Assembly (NCBI GenBank): GCA_963573385.1
Contig: CAUYLG010041361.1
Coordinates: 85,865-149,864, forward strand
Length of the DNA: 64,000 nt
Direction of reading: 5' to 3'
Source of the DNA: Cacajao melanocephalus
Lineage: Eukaryota > Chordata > Mammalia > Primates > Pitheciidae
Position numbers and translations under genes: made by a program. Below, piece by piece: positions 42,477 through 54,440 of this stretch (positions within the stretch are counted from its first letter, which is position 1; the number at the start of each line of letters is the position of its first letter). The notes below the pieces were generated by a model. The model worked only from the letters and a program-made list of their open reading frames with translations. It did no database searches and was not told the DNA's origin.

Positions 42477-43166
42477 CTAGGGGCAGGAATCATTGCTCTC
42501 TTTGACTGACTCTAGTTCCCAGCATAGAGGTTTGCATTTACCAGACCACCAATAAACATTGGTTAGGTTCAGGTGAGTTAAGTTGTCTTTGGAATCACTG
42601 TCTACTGCCTTTTTTTGTGATGAACCAGGACATAAATATATGGCCTGCAATCTTGTCTTCAGAAAAGACATAACTTACAGAGTTGGAGGTTCTCAGATAT
42701 CAGAGTCATTAGTCAAATTTATTGGTTATATAAAAGATATAAGGAAGGTAGTTTAGCCCAGCTTAACTCTGAACCATATGCTTTATCAAACCACCAGAGA
42801 AGCTTGGTGCTTGACAACGTTTTAAAATGAAGGAGGATAATGCTAAGTCATCTTAGGCCTGAAGGTACTTCTGGAGTGAAAGAGCATTGCAGTTTTTGTG
42901 TGTGCTTTATATTTCCAAATGTATTTTGTAGCTCTCCCGCCCAAAAAAATTTTAAAATGGATTTCAGCTCCAACCTTCTAGGATAGTGTTGAGCTGGGTC
43001 TGTTGAAACACTGCTTAAATGCTTGTTAAATATCACTGATTCCACTTTATCTGTCATCCTGAAGGAAAAATAGTATCTAAGATAGATGTACAAGATGAAT
43101 CAAGATGCTGCCTGAAGGTTTTGTGTGCTCAGTTAGGCATTTTTATTTACAAGTGAATTCTATTAC

Positions 43167-43603
43167 AGCAGAGGTCCCCAACCCTGGGCCACATAGCAAG
43201 AGGTGAGTGAGCATTACCACATGAGTGCCACCTCTTGTCAGATTAGCAGCAGCATAAGATTCTCAGAGGAGAGCAAACCCTACTGTGAGACGTGCATGCG
43301 AGGGATCTAGGTTGCATGCTCCTTATGAGACTCTAATGCCTGATGATCTGTCACCGTCTCCCATCATCTCCAGATGGGACTGTCTAGCTGCAGGAAAACA
43401 AGCTCAGGGCTCCCACTGATTCTACATTACAGTGAGTTGTATAATTATTTCATTATATATTACAATGTTATAATAATAGAAAGAAAGTGAACAACAAATG
43501 GAATGCTCTTGAATCATCCTCAAGTCATCCGCCTCCCCCAGTCTGTGGAAAAATTGTCTTCCATGAAATCAGTCCCTGGTGCCAAAAAGGTTGGGGACCA
43601 CTG
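43167..43603 (+). mobile_element. MER1-type hAT-Charlie element
   Basis: Terminal inverted repeats CAGAGGTCCCCAACC and GGTTGGGGACCACTG. The interior GAGGGATCTAGGTTGCATGC and CTTATGAGACTCTAATGCCT are diagnostic of the MER1 non-autonomous family. Confidence 0.9.
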
Positions 43604-43624
43604 TGTTATAGCATCTTGTTTGAT

Positions 43625-43790
43625 TATCATACAAACCTTCAGAAGTATTTGAGACAGGCACTATTATTGACATTATATTTACAGAAAAGTATGATGTTGA
43701 CAGGTTAATGGCCCAAGGTCACACAGAATAAATTAGTCAATATTGGTACCAGATTTTCTTGCTCAAGCCCTATAATCTCTTCACTATTCC
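43625..43790. mobile_element. MIR/L2-like fragment
   Basis: GGTTAATGGCCCAAGGTCACA and neighbouring sequence show the ancient-SINE core in diverged form. Confidence 0.6.
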
Positions 43791-44207
43791 TTATTTGTGA
43801 GAGCAGGAGTTCTAATTGTACTCCAAGTGAAAGTCATTTGTGTGGGTTGGTGCGGGGGTAGGGGTGGGAGTGGTGAGAGAGACCTATATTACACCCAAGG
43901 TGATAGATGACATCAGATAGGCAGAATTAATTTCAACCCAAGATGTCTGTAATTTTGACATTGAACATCACTACTGTTCAGTAAAACTTTGAAAGAAGCA
44001 GTCCTGGCTTTAACTTAAGACTTGCAGGAAAATGTTGACTGTAGTTCAAGGTAAGGTTGGAATCTGACATCCTTGCCTCAGGATCTGCTTGAAGCTGTAA
44101 GATCATCAGCAGCAGTTGCACTAAAAAGTATTTATCAGGATTCAGCAGGTTTTCTCCCTTATATTCTATGTGAAGTGGGTTAAGCCGCTATGATTCCTTC
44201 TAGAGAT

Positions 44208-44523
44208 TTTTTGGTTTTTTGTTTTTCTTTTTGAGACAAAGCCTTGCTCTGTCACCCAGGCTGGAGTGCAGTGGTGCAATCTTGGCTCCCTGCAACCTCT
44301 GCCTCCTGGGTTCAAGCAATTCTCATGTCTTAGGCTCCCTAGTAGCTGAGACTACAAACAAGTGTGTGACACCGTGCCTGGCTAATTTTGTTGTATTTTT
44401 ACTAGAGACGGAGTTTCGCCATGTTGGTGGGGTTGGTCTCCAACTCTCAGCTTCAAGTGATCCACTCACTTTGGCCTCTCAAAGTGCTGGGATTAGAAGT
44501 GTGAGCTACCAGGCCCAGCCTAA
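44208..44523 (-). mobile_element. Old Alu, antisense
   Basis: A diverged dimer. The T-rich start runs into TTGAGACAAAGCCTTGCTCT and it ends at GCTACCAGGCCCAGCC. Confidence 0.92.
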
Positions 44524-45595
44524 GTTTTAAATCTGAGACAGACAACACCAATGACCAGAAGCATAAAAGATATCAATTAAGTACAATGAGATCCTCTAGT
44601 AGATACTGTGTTAGCAGTTGGATGTAAGATGCCCGAGCCTAGGAAAAAATGAAAACAAATCTTGTCAGCCCCTATCTAAATGCCCTACACAGGTGAGGGT
44701 GGAATCCAGACCTGGGAATCCAGTCATCTCATCTCTGATCAGGTTTCTGCCTGAGGATTAAGTTTGTCAATTGGAGTTCCAAGTTCTTTTAAAGCCCCTG
44801 ACTGCATTGGTGGTTTATATTCTGGCATGAAGGAAAACTCCTTGTGAGTTGATGCCTGTATTAAAGAATGCAAAATCCATCAGGACTCACAGAGAGATCA
44901 TATCACTGGTGATCTTTGTGCAGCAAATGAGAGAAAACTAGCTGCAATGGGGCCTGAATAGTAAAAGGAATGTGTTGGCCCACATAACTGAAGTAGATTG
45001 GCCTCACATGAACCTTGATCCAGCAGCTCAAATTATACTACCATTTAACGTGGTATTCCCTTTTGTCTGCTCTGCCTTTGATGGTATCACTTTCATCTTT
45101 AGGCTCTCTGTTTCTGACTGTCTAGCCCAGGTAGCAAGTGTCTGCAGGATTTCCAGACCCCATACTCTTACTCCAGCTTGTCTATGAAGACAGAAGACAA
45201 AGCTTTTCTTTCCAAGAAGAAACTGGAAACATCACAAGTTTTGACTTTGGTTGGGATTTGTACTATCTCTGACTCATAGAGGATGTGATAGAGTGACAGT
45301 CGTAAGCCTCCTTCCCCTCATTAGGTAGAGCTAGGAGGAGGGTCATTCCTTCCCAAATCAAATGACTGAGAATGGATGCATTTGTCCTCCAAAGCAAGAT
45401 CTTTCCTTTTTTCTTCCAGAAACAGTAACTGCAGTAATTTAGGACCCAATTGATGGCAAAGGGGTATGAGCTAGGTGAGTCTATTGGGGTACAGTTCTGG
45501 AGGGGGAATTCAGGACCTTCTGAATTCCCTCCTCCTACCCCTGCACATCCTCTGCTACTCACCAGTAACTGACAGTGGTATTCAAATTGAAACAG
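44524..45595. other. No gene recognised
   Basis: Unique-looking sequence. The open frames at 45263-45628 (minus) and 45475-45996 (plus) overlap the pyrimidine tract and have no recognisable protein features. Confidence 0.45.
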
Positions 45596-45629
45596 TGGTT
45601 CTTGCCTCTGACTTTTGTATGTGCTCAAG

Positions 45630-45832
45630 TAGTCATCTCTCCTTCTTTCTCATCCTCTCCTCTATTCCTTTCTTCCTTTCTCCTACCCTTTCCCTCCATC
45701 TCCCTCCCTACATCTTCCTCCCTCCCTCAAATTATACTACCTCAAATTATCCTCCCTCCCTCCCTCCCTCCCTCCCTCCCTTCCTTCCTTCCTCCCTCCC
45801 TCTTCCCTTCCTCCCCTCCCCACCTTGCCTAC
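45630..45832 (+). repeat. (CCCT)n/(CCTT)n polypyrimidine tract
   Basis: About 200 bp almost only C and T, with regular CCCT then CCTT units around 45750-45800. It yields a long low-complexity Ser/Pro/Leu open frame that should not be read as a gene. Confidence 0.95.
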
Positions 45833-46328
45833 CTCTCACATTTTCATTTTCCAAAAAACATTTTTTAGCCCCTTTTGTGTGCCAAGCATACTGCATGGTA
45901 CTGGATATTCCTGATGGAGCTCGTCTTCCCTTCCACGTTCCCTTTTCCTTTAGCAAACTTCACTGTCAACAAAATGTGTTCATATTCTTTGTGTAAGGTG
46001 TTCTGTTAGATTCAGGGAGGTCCATGGCTTCAATGTGAATCTCAAGGATAGAGCTGGGAGTGTTTTTAAATCATGATGACATAATTCATACAGATTGTCT
46101 TATACAGATTCTGCTACCTATATTTTGAGGTGGAAGGGAGAGAGAGGGAATGTAGTTTAAGAAAAGCAAGTGTTTATGTCTGCCAGTGTACTCAAATGAG
46201 CTTATGTAAGAAGTGGGACATGGAACTCTCTGACCTTTATTGGCCTCTGCATTCAGACTACCTGGGGTTGAATTCTAACTCCTCTGCCTTCTGACTTTAT
46301 GACCTTGGGGCTGTTTACCTAACTTCTC

Positions 46329-47078
<750 letters not shown>

Positions 47079-47514
47079 TTGTACTGAGGATTAAATTAGG
47101 TAATATAGGTATAGTGCTTAGAGCAGTGCCAGTCCACAGTATGCATTCAATGAAGTTAGCTATTATTGTCACGGCAATGGCGCTTTATAGATAACAGACT
47201 GAAGCACAGGCAGTGGATTCTCATGAGTAGTCTCCCGTGCTTCCACATTAAGGACTAAATATTAGCCAGCGGCTACGCTCAGACCCTGTCTCCCACATGT
47301 AGATGCTAGTGAGACAGGGTGCTCCTTGCAGTGTATATTCACATTTCAGAGAACATCAGAGCTTCTGCAGGACTACCGTGTGAACCTCACATATCTATAT
47401 TTTATAGTTTTTCAGATTACTTTGAAGATAATTATTGTTAATTTTCTTTAGCTTTTTAAAAATATGTATTAATACATTGAGCCTTTCAGTTAGTGACCTA
47501 GGAATAGCCATATG

Positions 47515-48111
47515 TTTTTTGGGGGTGGGGAGGGGGTCTGTCTGTTGCCTAGGCTGGAGGGCAGTGGCACAACCACAGCTCACTACGGTGAACTTCCAGG
47601 CTCAAGTGAACTCCCACCTCAGCCTCTCAAGTAGCTGGGAACACAGACATACACCACCCCACCTGACTCATTTTTTATTTTTATTTATTTTATTTTTGAG
47701 ACAGAGTCTCGCCCTGTCACCCAGGCTGGAATGCAGTGGTGGGATCTCGGCTCACTGCAGCCTCCGCCTCCCAGGTTGAAGCAATTCTTTGCCTCAGCCC
47801 CCCCAGTAGCTAGGATTACAGATGCCCACCACCACACCGGGCTAATTTTTTTTTGTGTTTTTAGTAGAAAGGGGGGTTTCACCATCTTGGCCAGGCTGGT
47901 CTTGAGCTCCTGACCTCATGATCCACCCACCTCAGCCTCCCAAAGTGTTGGGATTACAGGTGTGAGCCACTGCGTTCGGCCTTTTATTTTTTGTAGAGAC
48001 AAGTTCTTACTACGCTGCCCAGGCTGGTCTCAAACTCCTAAACTCAAGCAATTCCCCTGCCTCGGCCTCTCAAAGTGCTGGGATTGTAGGCATGAACCAC
48101 CATACACAGCC
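47515..48111 (-). mobile_element. AluJ-like element, split by a second Alu
   Basis: The right part (47515-47665) and left part (47985-48111, GCCCAGGCTGGTCTCAAACT to CACCATACACAGCC) complete one old Alu. Confidence 0.85.
47668..47981 (-). mobile_element. Inner Alu (AluS-like), inside the AluJ-like element
   Basis: A complete dimer from TATTTTTGAGACAGAGTCTC to GCCACTGCGTTCGGC. The short flanking TTTTATTTT on both sides is compatible with a target duplication. Confidence 0.9.
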
Positions 48112-50317
48112 CCTATTGCCTTTTGATCCATACCTTTTTGTTAATATCCTCTAAAACAAATGAAAATTCATTGTTCCCTCTGTTAGGTGTTTCATAGAAC
48201 ACATATAGAACCCTAGAACTCCTGTCTCTTTAGAAAAATTATCTTTCCGGGAAAATACAGAGTTTCTTTTAAAACACATCTGTGTCTCTGTATGCTGGCC
48301 AAAAGCTTCACACCCCCAAACAGGCCTGAAATGTTTATCCCTACCACTAATGCTGATAATAGGGATTTGATTTTATATTGCCCATATCCCATTAAAACAT
48401 ATAATGTGATTTGTGTGCATATTTTAAGTATATGTTCATTTTATAATCTGTTGAGTAGTTCAGCCAAAAGCTATGCAAGTGAAATAAGAGAAACATCCTG
48501 ACCAAAAGAATTGCTCTTTGATATACCTGTGCACTGGCATGAGAGGACGGCGGAGGGACTCGTGAAAGCGGATTTCTTTGTTACTAATAGAACACTGGCT
48601 ACCTTCTTTAACAATTAGCATCTCAACCCCAATTTTTCATTATAATGGATTTTTTTTTTTGCTTTTATAATGACTTTAGAAAAATTCATAACATCCTCTG
48701 GAGTCCCTTTATCTGCAAAGCCATTAGTCAGTTTCTCTGGTACATTAGGGAGAGACTTGGAAGGTGAAAGGTGGACATTTCCTCCCAGATGGGGTTTCTT
48801 TACATGAATCTTATCACATCAGATGGTTGTTAGGAGCATGAGAAATGTGAGAGTGAAGAAATGTGAAATGTGAGATTTGGACAAGGTCGTTTGGATTTAA
48901 AGAGGAAGTTTCCATCAAGGGCCAACTCCTACAGCAGATCAGAGAGCAGAGGTGGGCTGCGGCTGTGGGTAGACATGCAGTTCAGCCAAGGTGGGCTGAC
49001 TCGAGGAAGAGCTTACGCAAATGCAGTAGAACAAGGCAAACAGAGAAGTGAATGTGTGAGCATGGTGGTACATCTGACTTTGACACTGATTCTCATCACT
49101 TCTCAGAGCCTTGCTTTCCCCACCTAGAAGGGCTGGGATAGCGGCTGTTCTGCACACAGCCCCCAGGGGCCTCATTGCTTCTAGCTCATAGCTCTGTCTC
49201 CTTAGAATGCAGCCTGTGTCCTCAGGGTTCTAGACAGTGGGAGCTCCAGCCACCATGCCTGTTTTTTAGGCAGCAACCAGAGAGAGGATGAAGAAGAAGG
49301 GCAAAGGACTACACTATCTTTTAAGAAGATTCATGGAAGTGGACAGTTTACACTTTTGCATATATCCTATTGTCCAGGACATAGTGATGTGGCCACACAT
49401 AGCTCCAAGGGCAGTTGAGAAATGGAGTATTCATTCTAAATGGCCATGAGCATAGGTAAAAGCCAGGAGTTTTCTTATTAAGATGGGGGGGAGAGAGTTA
49501 TAGGGGGACAACCAGCTCTCTCTGCTATAGGTTTAGATGGTGCCCTAAACATTCAGTGTAGAACGTTGCAGTCTTTGAAGATGCAAAATGTCTCTATTTG
49601 ATTGCTTTTCCTTTTCCTTAGACTAAAGAATTTAGGATGCTGACATAAACTTTGATGATGATGATGATCATGAGGAGGAGGATGGGAGGAGAGGAGAAAT
49701 AACTACCAGAGAAAATATTCCAGCCTGTAGGATATAACAATTTACAACCCAATGAGAAAAGTATTTTTCCCATTTTACAAATAAGTAAAGTGATGCTCAG
49801 AGTGCAAAACCTCTGAGGCCAAACCAGATATTAGCTATGGAGTCATGATATAGCCACAAAGATTGAAAACAAAGTTTTTGGAAGGCAACGTGACTCTCCA
49901 TTGCAAGTAATGGCATAAACAATAAGGAAAAAGTGACATCTTACATATCAAAATGTCTAGAAAGGGGCAGCAGCAGAAGTGGGTAATTCATTGCCTCAGC
50001 AATGTCTTCAAGGAACTAGGTTCTATCATTCCCAGGATGTGGTCTTGACCTCGATGAGATTTCCTCATGGAAAGGCCCTAGCAGTGCAAGCTCTTACCCT
50101 CACATGTGATGTGGCCCTATGGAAGAAAAGAGACTACCTGCTGTTTGTGTGTCTTTTTAAAGTCAAGGAAACTTTCCCAGAAGTCCTTCTGTGCCATATT
50201 TCCTGGTACTAGGTACCTGAAGAAAGTCATGATTCTCTTAATATGAAAAGCAGTGGGAATGATTTTGGGTGGGAAACTGTAAGCAACTCTAATTCATTCA
50301 TAAGTTATTTGCCCGTT
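48112..50317. other. No gene recognised
   Basis: It contains a GAT/GAG-rich run (about 49655-49700) and an L2/MIR-like core (about 49730-49830). The overlapping open frames at 48863-49175 encode nothing I recognise. Confidence 0.45.
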
Positions 50318-50447
50318 AGCTGGGTGTGCCTGTAGTCTCAACTACCCCAGAGGCTGAGGCTGAGGCTGGAGGATTGCTTGAGTTCAGGAGTTCAAGACTA
50401 GCCTGGGCAACATAGAGACATACAGAGACCCTGTCTCTTTAAAAAGT
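50318..50447 (+). mobile_element. Truncated Alu (left-arm fragment)
   Basis: It starts in mid-element (TTAGCTGGGTGTGCCTGTAG), has GGCTGAGGCTGAGGCTGGAG and ends CCCTGTCTCTTTAAAAAG, running directly into the TA-rich tract. Confidence 0.85.
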
Positions 50448-50904
50448 ATATATAAATAAATGTATATCTATATATATGTGTGTGTGTATATATGTATATA
50501 TATGTATATACACACATATGTATATATAGATATACAGTTATATATGTATATATACACACACATATGTAGTGTGTATATGTATATAAATATATAATGTGTT
50601 TCTATATATACATATATACACATATATACACATATATACATATATACACATATATACATATATACACATATACATATATGCACACACATACACATATATG
50701 TACACATATACACATATATACACACATATGTATATATACATATATGTACACACACACACATATATGTATATATACATATATGTATATATATACGTATATA
50801 CACGTACGTATAAGTATATGTACGTATACGTACGTATATGTAGGTATATAGACGTATACGTACGTATATGTAGGTATATATACATATATGTACGTATATA
50901 TATG
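50448..50904. repeat. Long alternating purine-pyrimidine tract
   Basis: About 450 bp of (TA)n, (TG)n, (CA)n and later ACGT-containing units. A 10-bp CATATATACA periodicity is visible at 50600-50670, and a perfect 29-bp repeat with a 30-bp period lies at 50822-50850 and 50852-50880. All six frames are open for long stretches because of the composition. Confidence 0.95.
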
Positions 50905-50984
50905 ATTTTCCCATCCATTAAGGACAATCTAGAATTCTAGAATTATGGATATTTCCCTAAAAATGCCATTACTTTTGGATGTCA

Positions 50985-51095
50985 CTTACTTATTGCAACT
51001 TATTCATTTGCTAATCAAAAAACATTTATTGAATATCTTCTCTGGGTCAGATAGTGTATGAATAATGAAATTCATGCTTACTGTCAAAAAAATTT
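50985..51095 (-). mobile_element. L2 3'-end fragment, antisense
   Basis: AAACATTTATTGAATATCTT followed by GGGTCAGATAGTGTATGAAT. Confidence 0.65.
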
Positions 51096-51419
51096 GTGAT
51101 TTGGTGACAGTCGGCTATCCTTAGCAACACTTACAAACAGAGGCAATGAGGATGCTTAGAGGAAACCACTTATGTTGGCCTGGGGATTTGGAACTTGTGG
51201 CTGTAATAAAACTTTCTTCTCTCAGATTATGAATGTTCCTCATGGGAGGCGCTTAAATGAGCTCTCTGTGAACAGGGCCCACTACGTCTTTGTTTTTGTT
51301 TTTTAGCATGGGTATAGTGCTTTGACTCTAGTAGTTGATCCATGTTGTGAGCAGGAATGAGTCAGATGAGAAAAGGGAAAGTAGTCTGTAGTAAACCATC
51401 CATTGTGAGTAACAAAGTG

Positions 51420-51680
51420 CTATGTATGGTGTTAGAGAACCTGGGCTTTGAATTTACGAAGACCTGCTGAAGTCCAGTGTCCACCATTACTAGCTATAAT
51501 GCAGGGAAGCTACCAAATCTCTCTATGCCTGTTTTTTTTTTTCTCACCTGTCAAATGAAAATTAGAGTACTTAACCTTGTCTGATCGTCAGGCAACCTGA
51601 ATGGGATAATAAACATAAAGTAATTAGCATAGAAGAAGCACTCAACGACTATTACCTGCTAGTATTACTTTATAATGTAG
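51420..51680 (+). mobile_element. MIR element
   Basis: TACTAGCTATAATGCAGGGA, CTCACCTGTCAAATGAAAAT and AGAAGAAGCACTCAACGACT give the full MIR order. Confidence 0.85.
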
Positions 51681-53165
51681 TCTGCATTATTTTTCTTCCT
51701 TTATCTAGATCTTCAACTTTATTGAATTGCTTATTGAAGAAAATGCTGTCTCTAAACATAACATGACCGGCAACTAGAAGTGAAACTTAACACATTATGC
51801 TTCATGGTATCTGAGAGTCATGGTGTTTACAGAGACATTTCTGATCTGATTCTGATAAATATCACATGCTAGTATTTCCTACATTCCCTTTACTCAGTAT
51901 TCCCTGCTTCCTAAAGGGGGAAAAGGCACTGTCGAAGAGTTGCCAAATTTTCTCCACAAGTGTCTCGGTTTTCCTTAATGGATGAAATCACCCTTCACTG
52001 ATGGACCCATTTGGACAGGAATTTCTAGACCATCTCAGGGCTCACCCTCTGGGTACCACCTCCTGCTCTGCTACAAAGGGTTGGGTGTCTTTATGCATCA
52101 GTATCCAGTTGGCCATGGCGGCCCCATGTCAGAAATTATATTTCCTCGAATTGACTGCAGGGACCATTTTCTCAGTAGTTTCTTTGTTTTATAGGACTGT
52201 GTGCCATATTCTGTTTATGAGAACACAGTATTCCAGAGCATGTTAATTGTTTAGGGATAACAGACCTAACAAATAGAACGGTGCAGTTAAGGAGAAATCC
52301 AGTTGCATGGAGGTCCCTTGTCTTTTGTGTGGCTTGAAGAGGTTGAGGATGCTGATGTGTTCTTTGGAAAGAGAGATGCACAGTGGACAGGAAACATCTG
52401 CTTTAATTTGCTCCAACATCAACAAGATCGATGTGGTAGGAAACCTGTTGTTACTATGTGGGTTCCATTTCTCAAACCAGGGCTTGGCCTGAAATCAGGG
52501 CTATTTGGACAGGCACCACGATGGGTCAAAACATGGACGTAACAAAGCAGCATTACTGGAGATACCCTGTGGCTGTCTCTATTTAAAGGGAGTCGTGTTC
52601 CTTCTATACCTGTCTGCCTGGCTATCTTCATTCCTTTCTATCTCTTTCTCTTTATGATTTTCTCTCTCAGCACATTTCCATTCTGGGCCTCAATTATGAG
52701 TGTAACAGCTCTCAACCTAAATTCTTTCTCCATGACCTCTCTCATGGGTAAGAAAGGCACCTATGGTGGTAACTCTCAACGGAGGGGGATTCTCCCCAGG
52801 AGTTTTCCAAATATTTTGGGAAACAACTGTGCAAACACACAGACCCACGTATGTTAGCGCTCACAAAACTTTGGAGATTGTGCACTACACCTAAGGTATA
52901 CCTGCCTCTTCTGGTTAACCTTCAGAATCACTTATCTTCAGAATTCATTAAAGATGCTCTTGCCTTTGGGAAAACTGCCTCAGTTTTCATTATTTGGAAA
53001 AGTAAATTTGTATCTGACACTTAAAATTTGCCTTTGGAAAACTCAAAGAATTCAAAGCATTCTTATGTCAGTGCATCTGTGATACTAATCTTTTAGAAAA
53101 TTATAACACTCCTAATAAAATGTGAAGTGTGCATTCATGCCGCTCAGCTTAGGTTATTACCTCCA
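51681..53165. other. No gene recognised
   Basis: Unique-looking sequence. Several 60-80-codon open frames on both strands show no recognisable domain. Confidence 0.45.
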
Positions 53166-53290
53166 CTATTATTTTTGAAACACTAGTGCCCATCATGTCC
53201 TAGGCATTGTGACCACCAATAAAGAGATCCAGGAGCTCACCTCCTAACAAAACAACATAGCCATATACAGGAAACATAAAGGTCCTTTTT
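53165..53290 (-). mobile_element. L2 fragment, antisense
   Basis: CATCATGTCCTAGGCATTGT and CCAGGAGCTCACCTCCTAAC fit an L2 tail. Confidence 0.6.
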
Positions 53291-53345
53291 CACCCATTCT
53301 GGCGTAGGGTAGATTGATCAATGAAAAAAAATTGCAAAAGCTATA

Positions 53346-53797
53346 TGCTATGGTTTGGATGTTTGTCCTCTCCAAACCTCATGTTGAAATATGTTTCATG
53401 TTGACATATGAATCAGAATTTGTCTAATGGACAGTGTTGAAGGTGGAGCATAATGGGAGGTATCTGGGTCCTGAGGATGGATCCCTCATGAATAGATTAA
53501 TGCCCTCTCTAGGAGGTGAGTTCTTACTCAGTTCCCACAAAAGCTGGTTGTCACAAAGAGCCTGGTGTCTCCCCAGCCTTCTTGCTTCCTCTCTCTCCAT
53601 GTGATCTCTGCACATGCCAGCTCCCCTTCACCTTCTACTAAGAGTGCAAGCAGCCTGAGGGCCTCACCAGAAACTGAGCAGATGCTGGCACCAGACTTCC
53701 TATGTGGCCTGCAGAACCATGAGCGAAATAGACCTCTTTTCATAATAAATTACCCAGCCTCATATTCCTTTATAGCCACACAAAATAGACTAAGACA
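53346..53797 (+). mobile_element. MST-type MaLR LTR
   Basis: It starts TGCTATGGTTTGGATGTTTG and ends GACTAAGACA, with AATGGGAGGTATCTGGGTCC, CACATGCCAGCTCCCCTTCA and AATAAATTACCCAGCCTCA inside. It is near full-length, with flanks CTATA/CCCTA as a possible decayed 5-bp target duplication. Confidence 0.93.
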
Positions 53798-54222
53798 CCC
53801 TATCACTGGAGTCCACTCAGACTACCTGGTGTGATAAATCCAGGAGCTTCCAGGTTCCTTGTTCTTGATTCTGGAAATGGGTCCAAATAAAAGACAATGA
53901 AAGGATATGCTGTTGGGTGCTTTTTCATCTCGTCTTCCTGCTTCCTACCTAATGACCTGAATGTACATGTGTCCAGATGTCAGTCTCCCAGATGTGAACC
54001 AATTCATCTCCTTTCTCTTTACCAACCTCCTCTGCCCTGGTCAGGCTGCTGTCCACACTGCTCTGGGCCAAATACTGTACCCAGTACAGAGAGGAGATGC
54101 ACAAGGCAATGATGAGGCACATCTCTACCTTGGAGAATCTCATAGCCCAAGAAGAGATATAGACAAGTAAATCAATTACAGAAACAATGGTTAAGGTACA
54201 CTGGTGGTACAAAGAAGGTGAT

Positions 54223-54440
54223 ACAAAATAAACTATGTGCGTTTGAATTCTTGTTTCAGGATTCACGTTTGCTCCTGGGGAAACCACAGTAAGACTAAAG
54301 GATATTTATTCTCTTTATTCTCATTTGGTGTTGAGGCAGTTTAAAACCTCAACAGTTTTCGCTATATAAGCAGTTCCAATTATTTGTGCCTGGCTTATAA
54401 AAAGTAGGTAATGAGACCCGCAGACAGATCTTACACAATC
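54223..54440 (+). repeat. Copy 1 of a 220-bp direct duplication
   Basis: Closely similar to 56175-56400, sharing AAGGATATTTATTCTCTTT (start) and ATATAAGCAGTTCCAATTAT. Copy 1 lacks about 10 bp present in copy 2. No known repeat family is recognised. Confidence 0.93.

Noticed and set aside
45475..45996. 173-codon open frame, the second longest in the window
   Set aside because: Much of its Ser/Pro/Leu-rich sequence is the translated CCCT/CCTT tract; the rest has no recognisable domain.
50600..50680. Regularly spaced short repeats resembling a CRISPR-like array
   Set aside because: The units are simple dinucleotide-based with no unique spacers, and the DNA is primate.
50468..50940. Several overlapping frames of 85-148 codons rich in Tyr, Ile, Thr and His
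   Set aside because: They are the translation of a simple alternating TA/CA/TG tract; nearly every frame is open.
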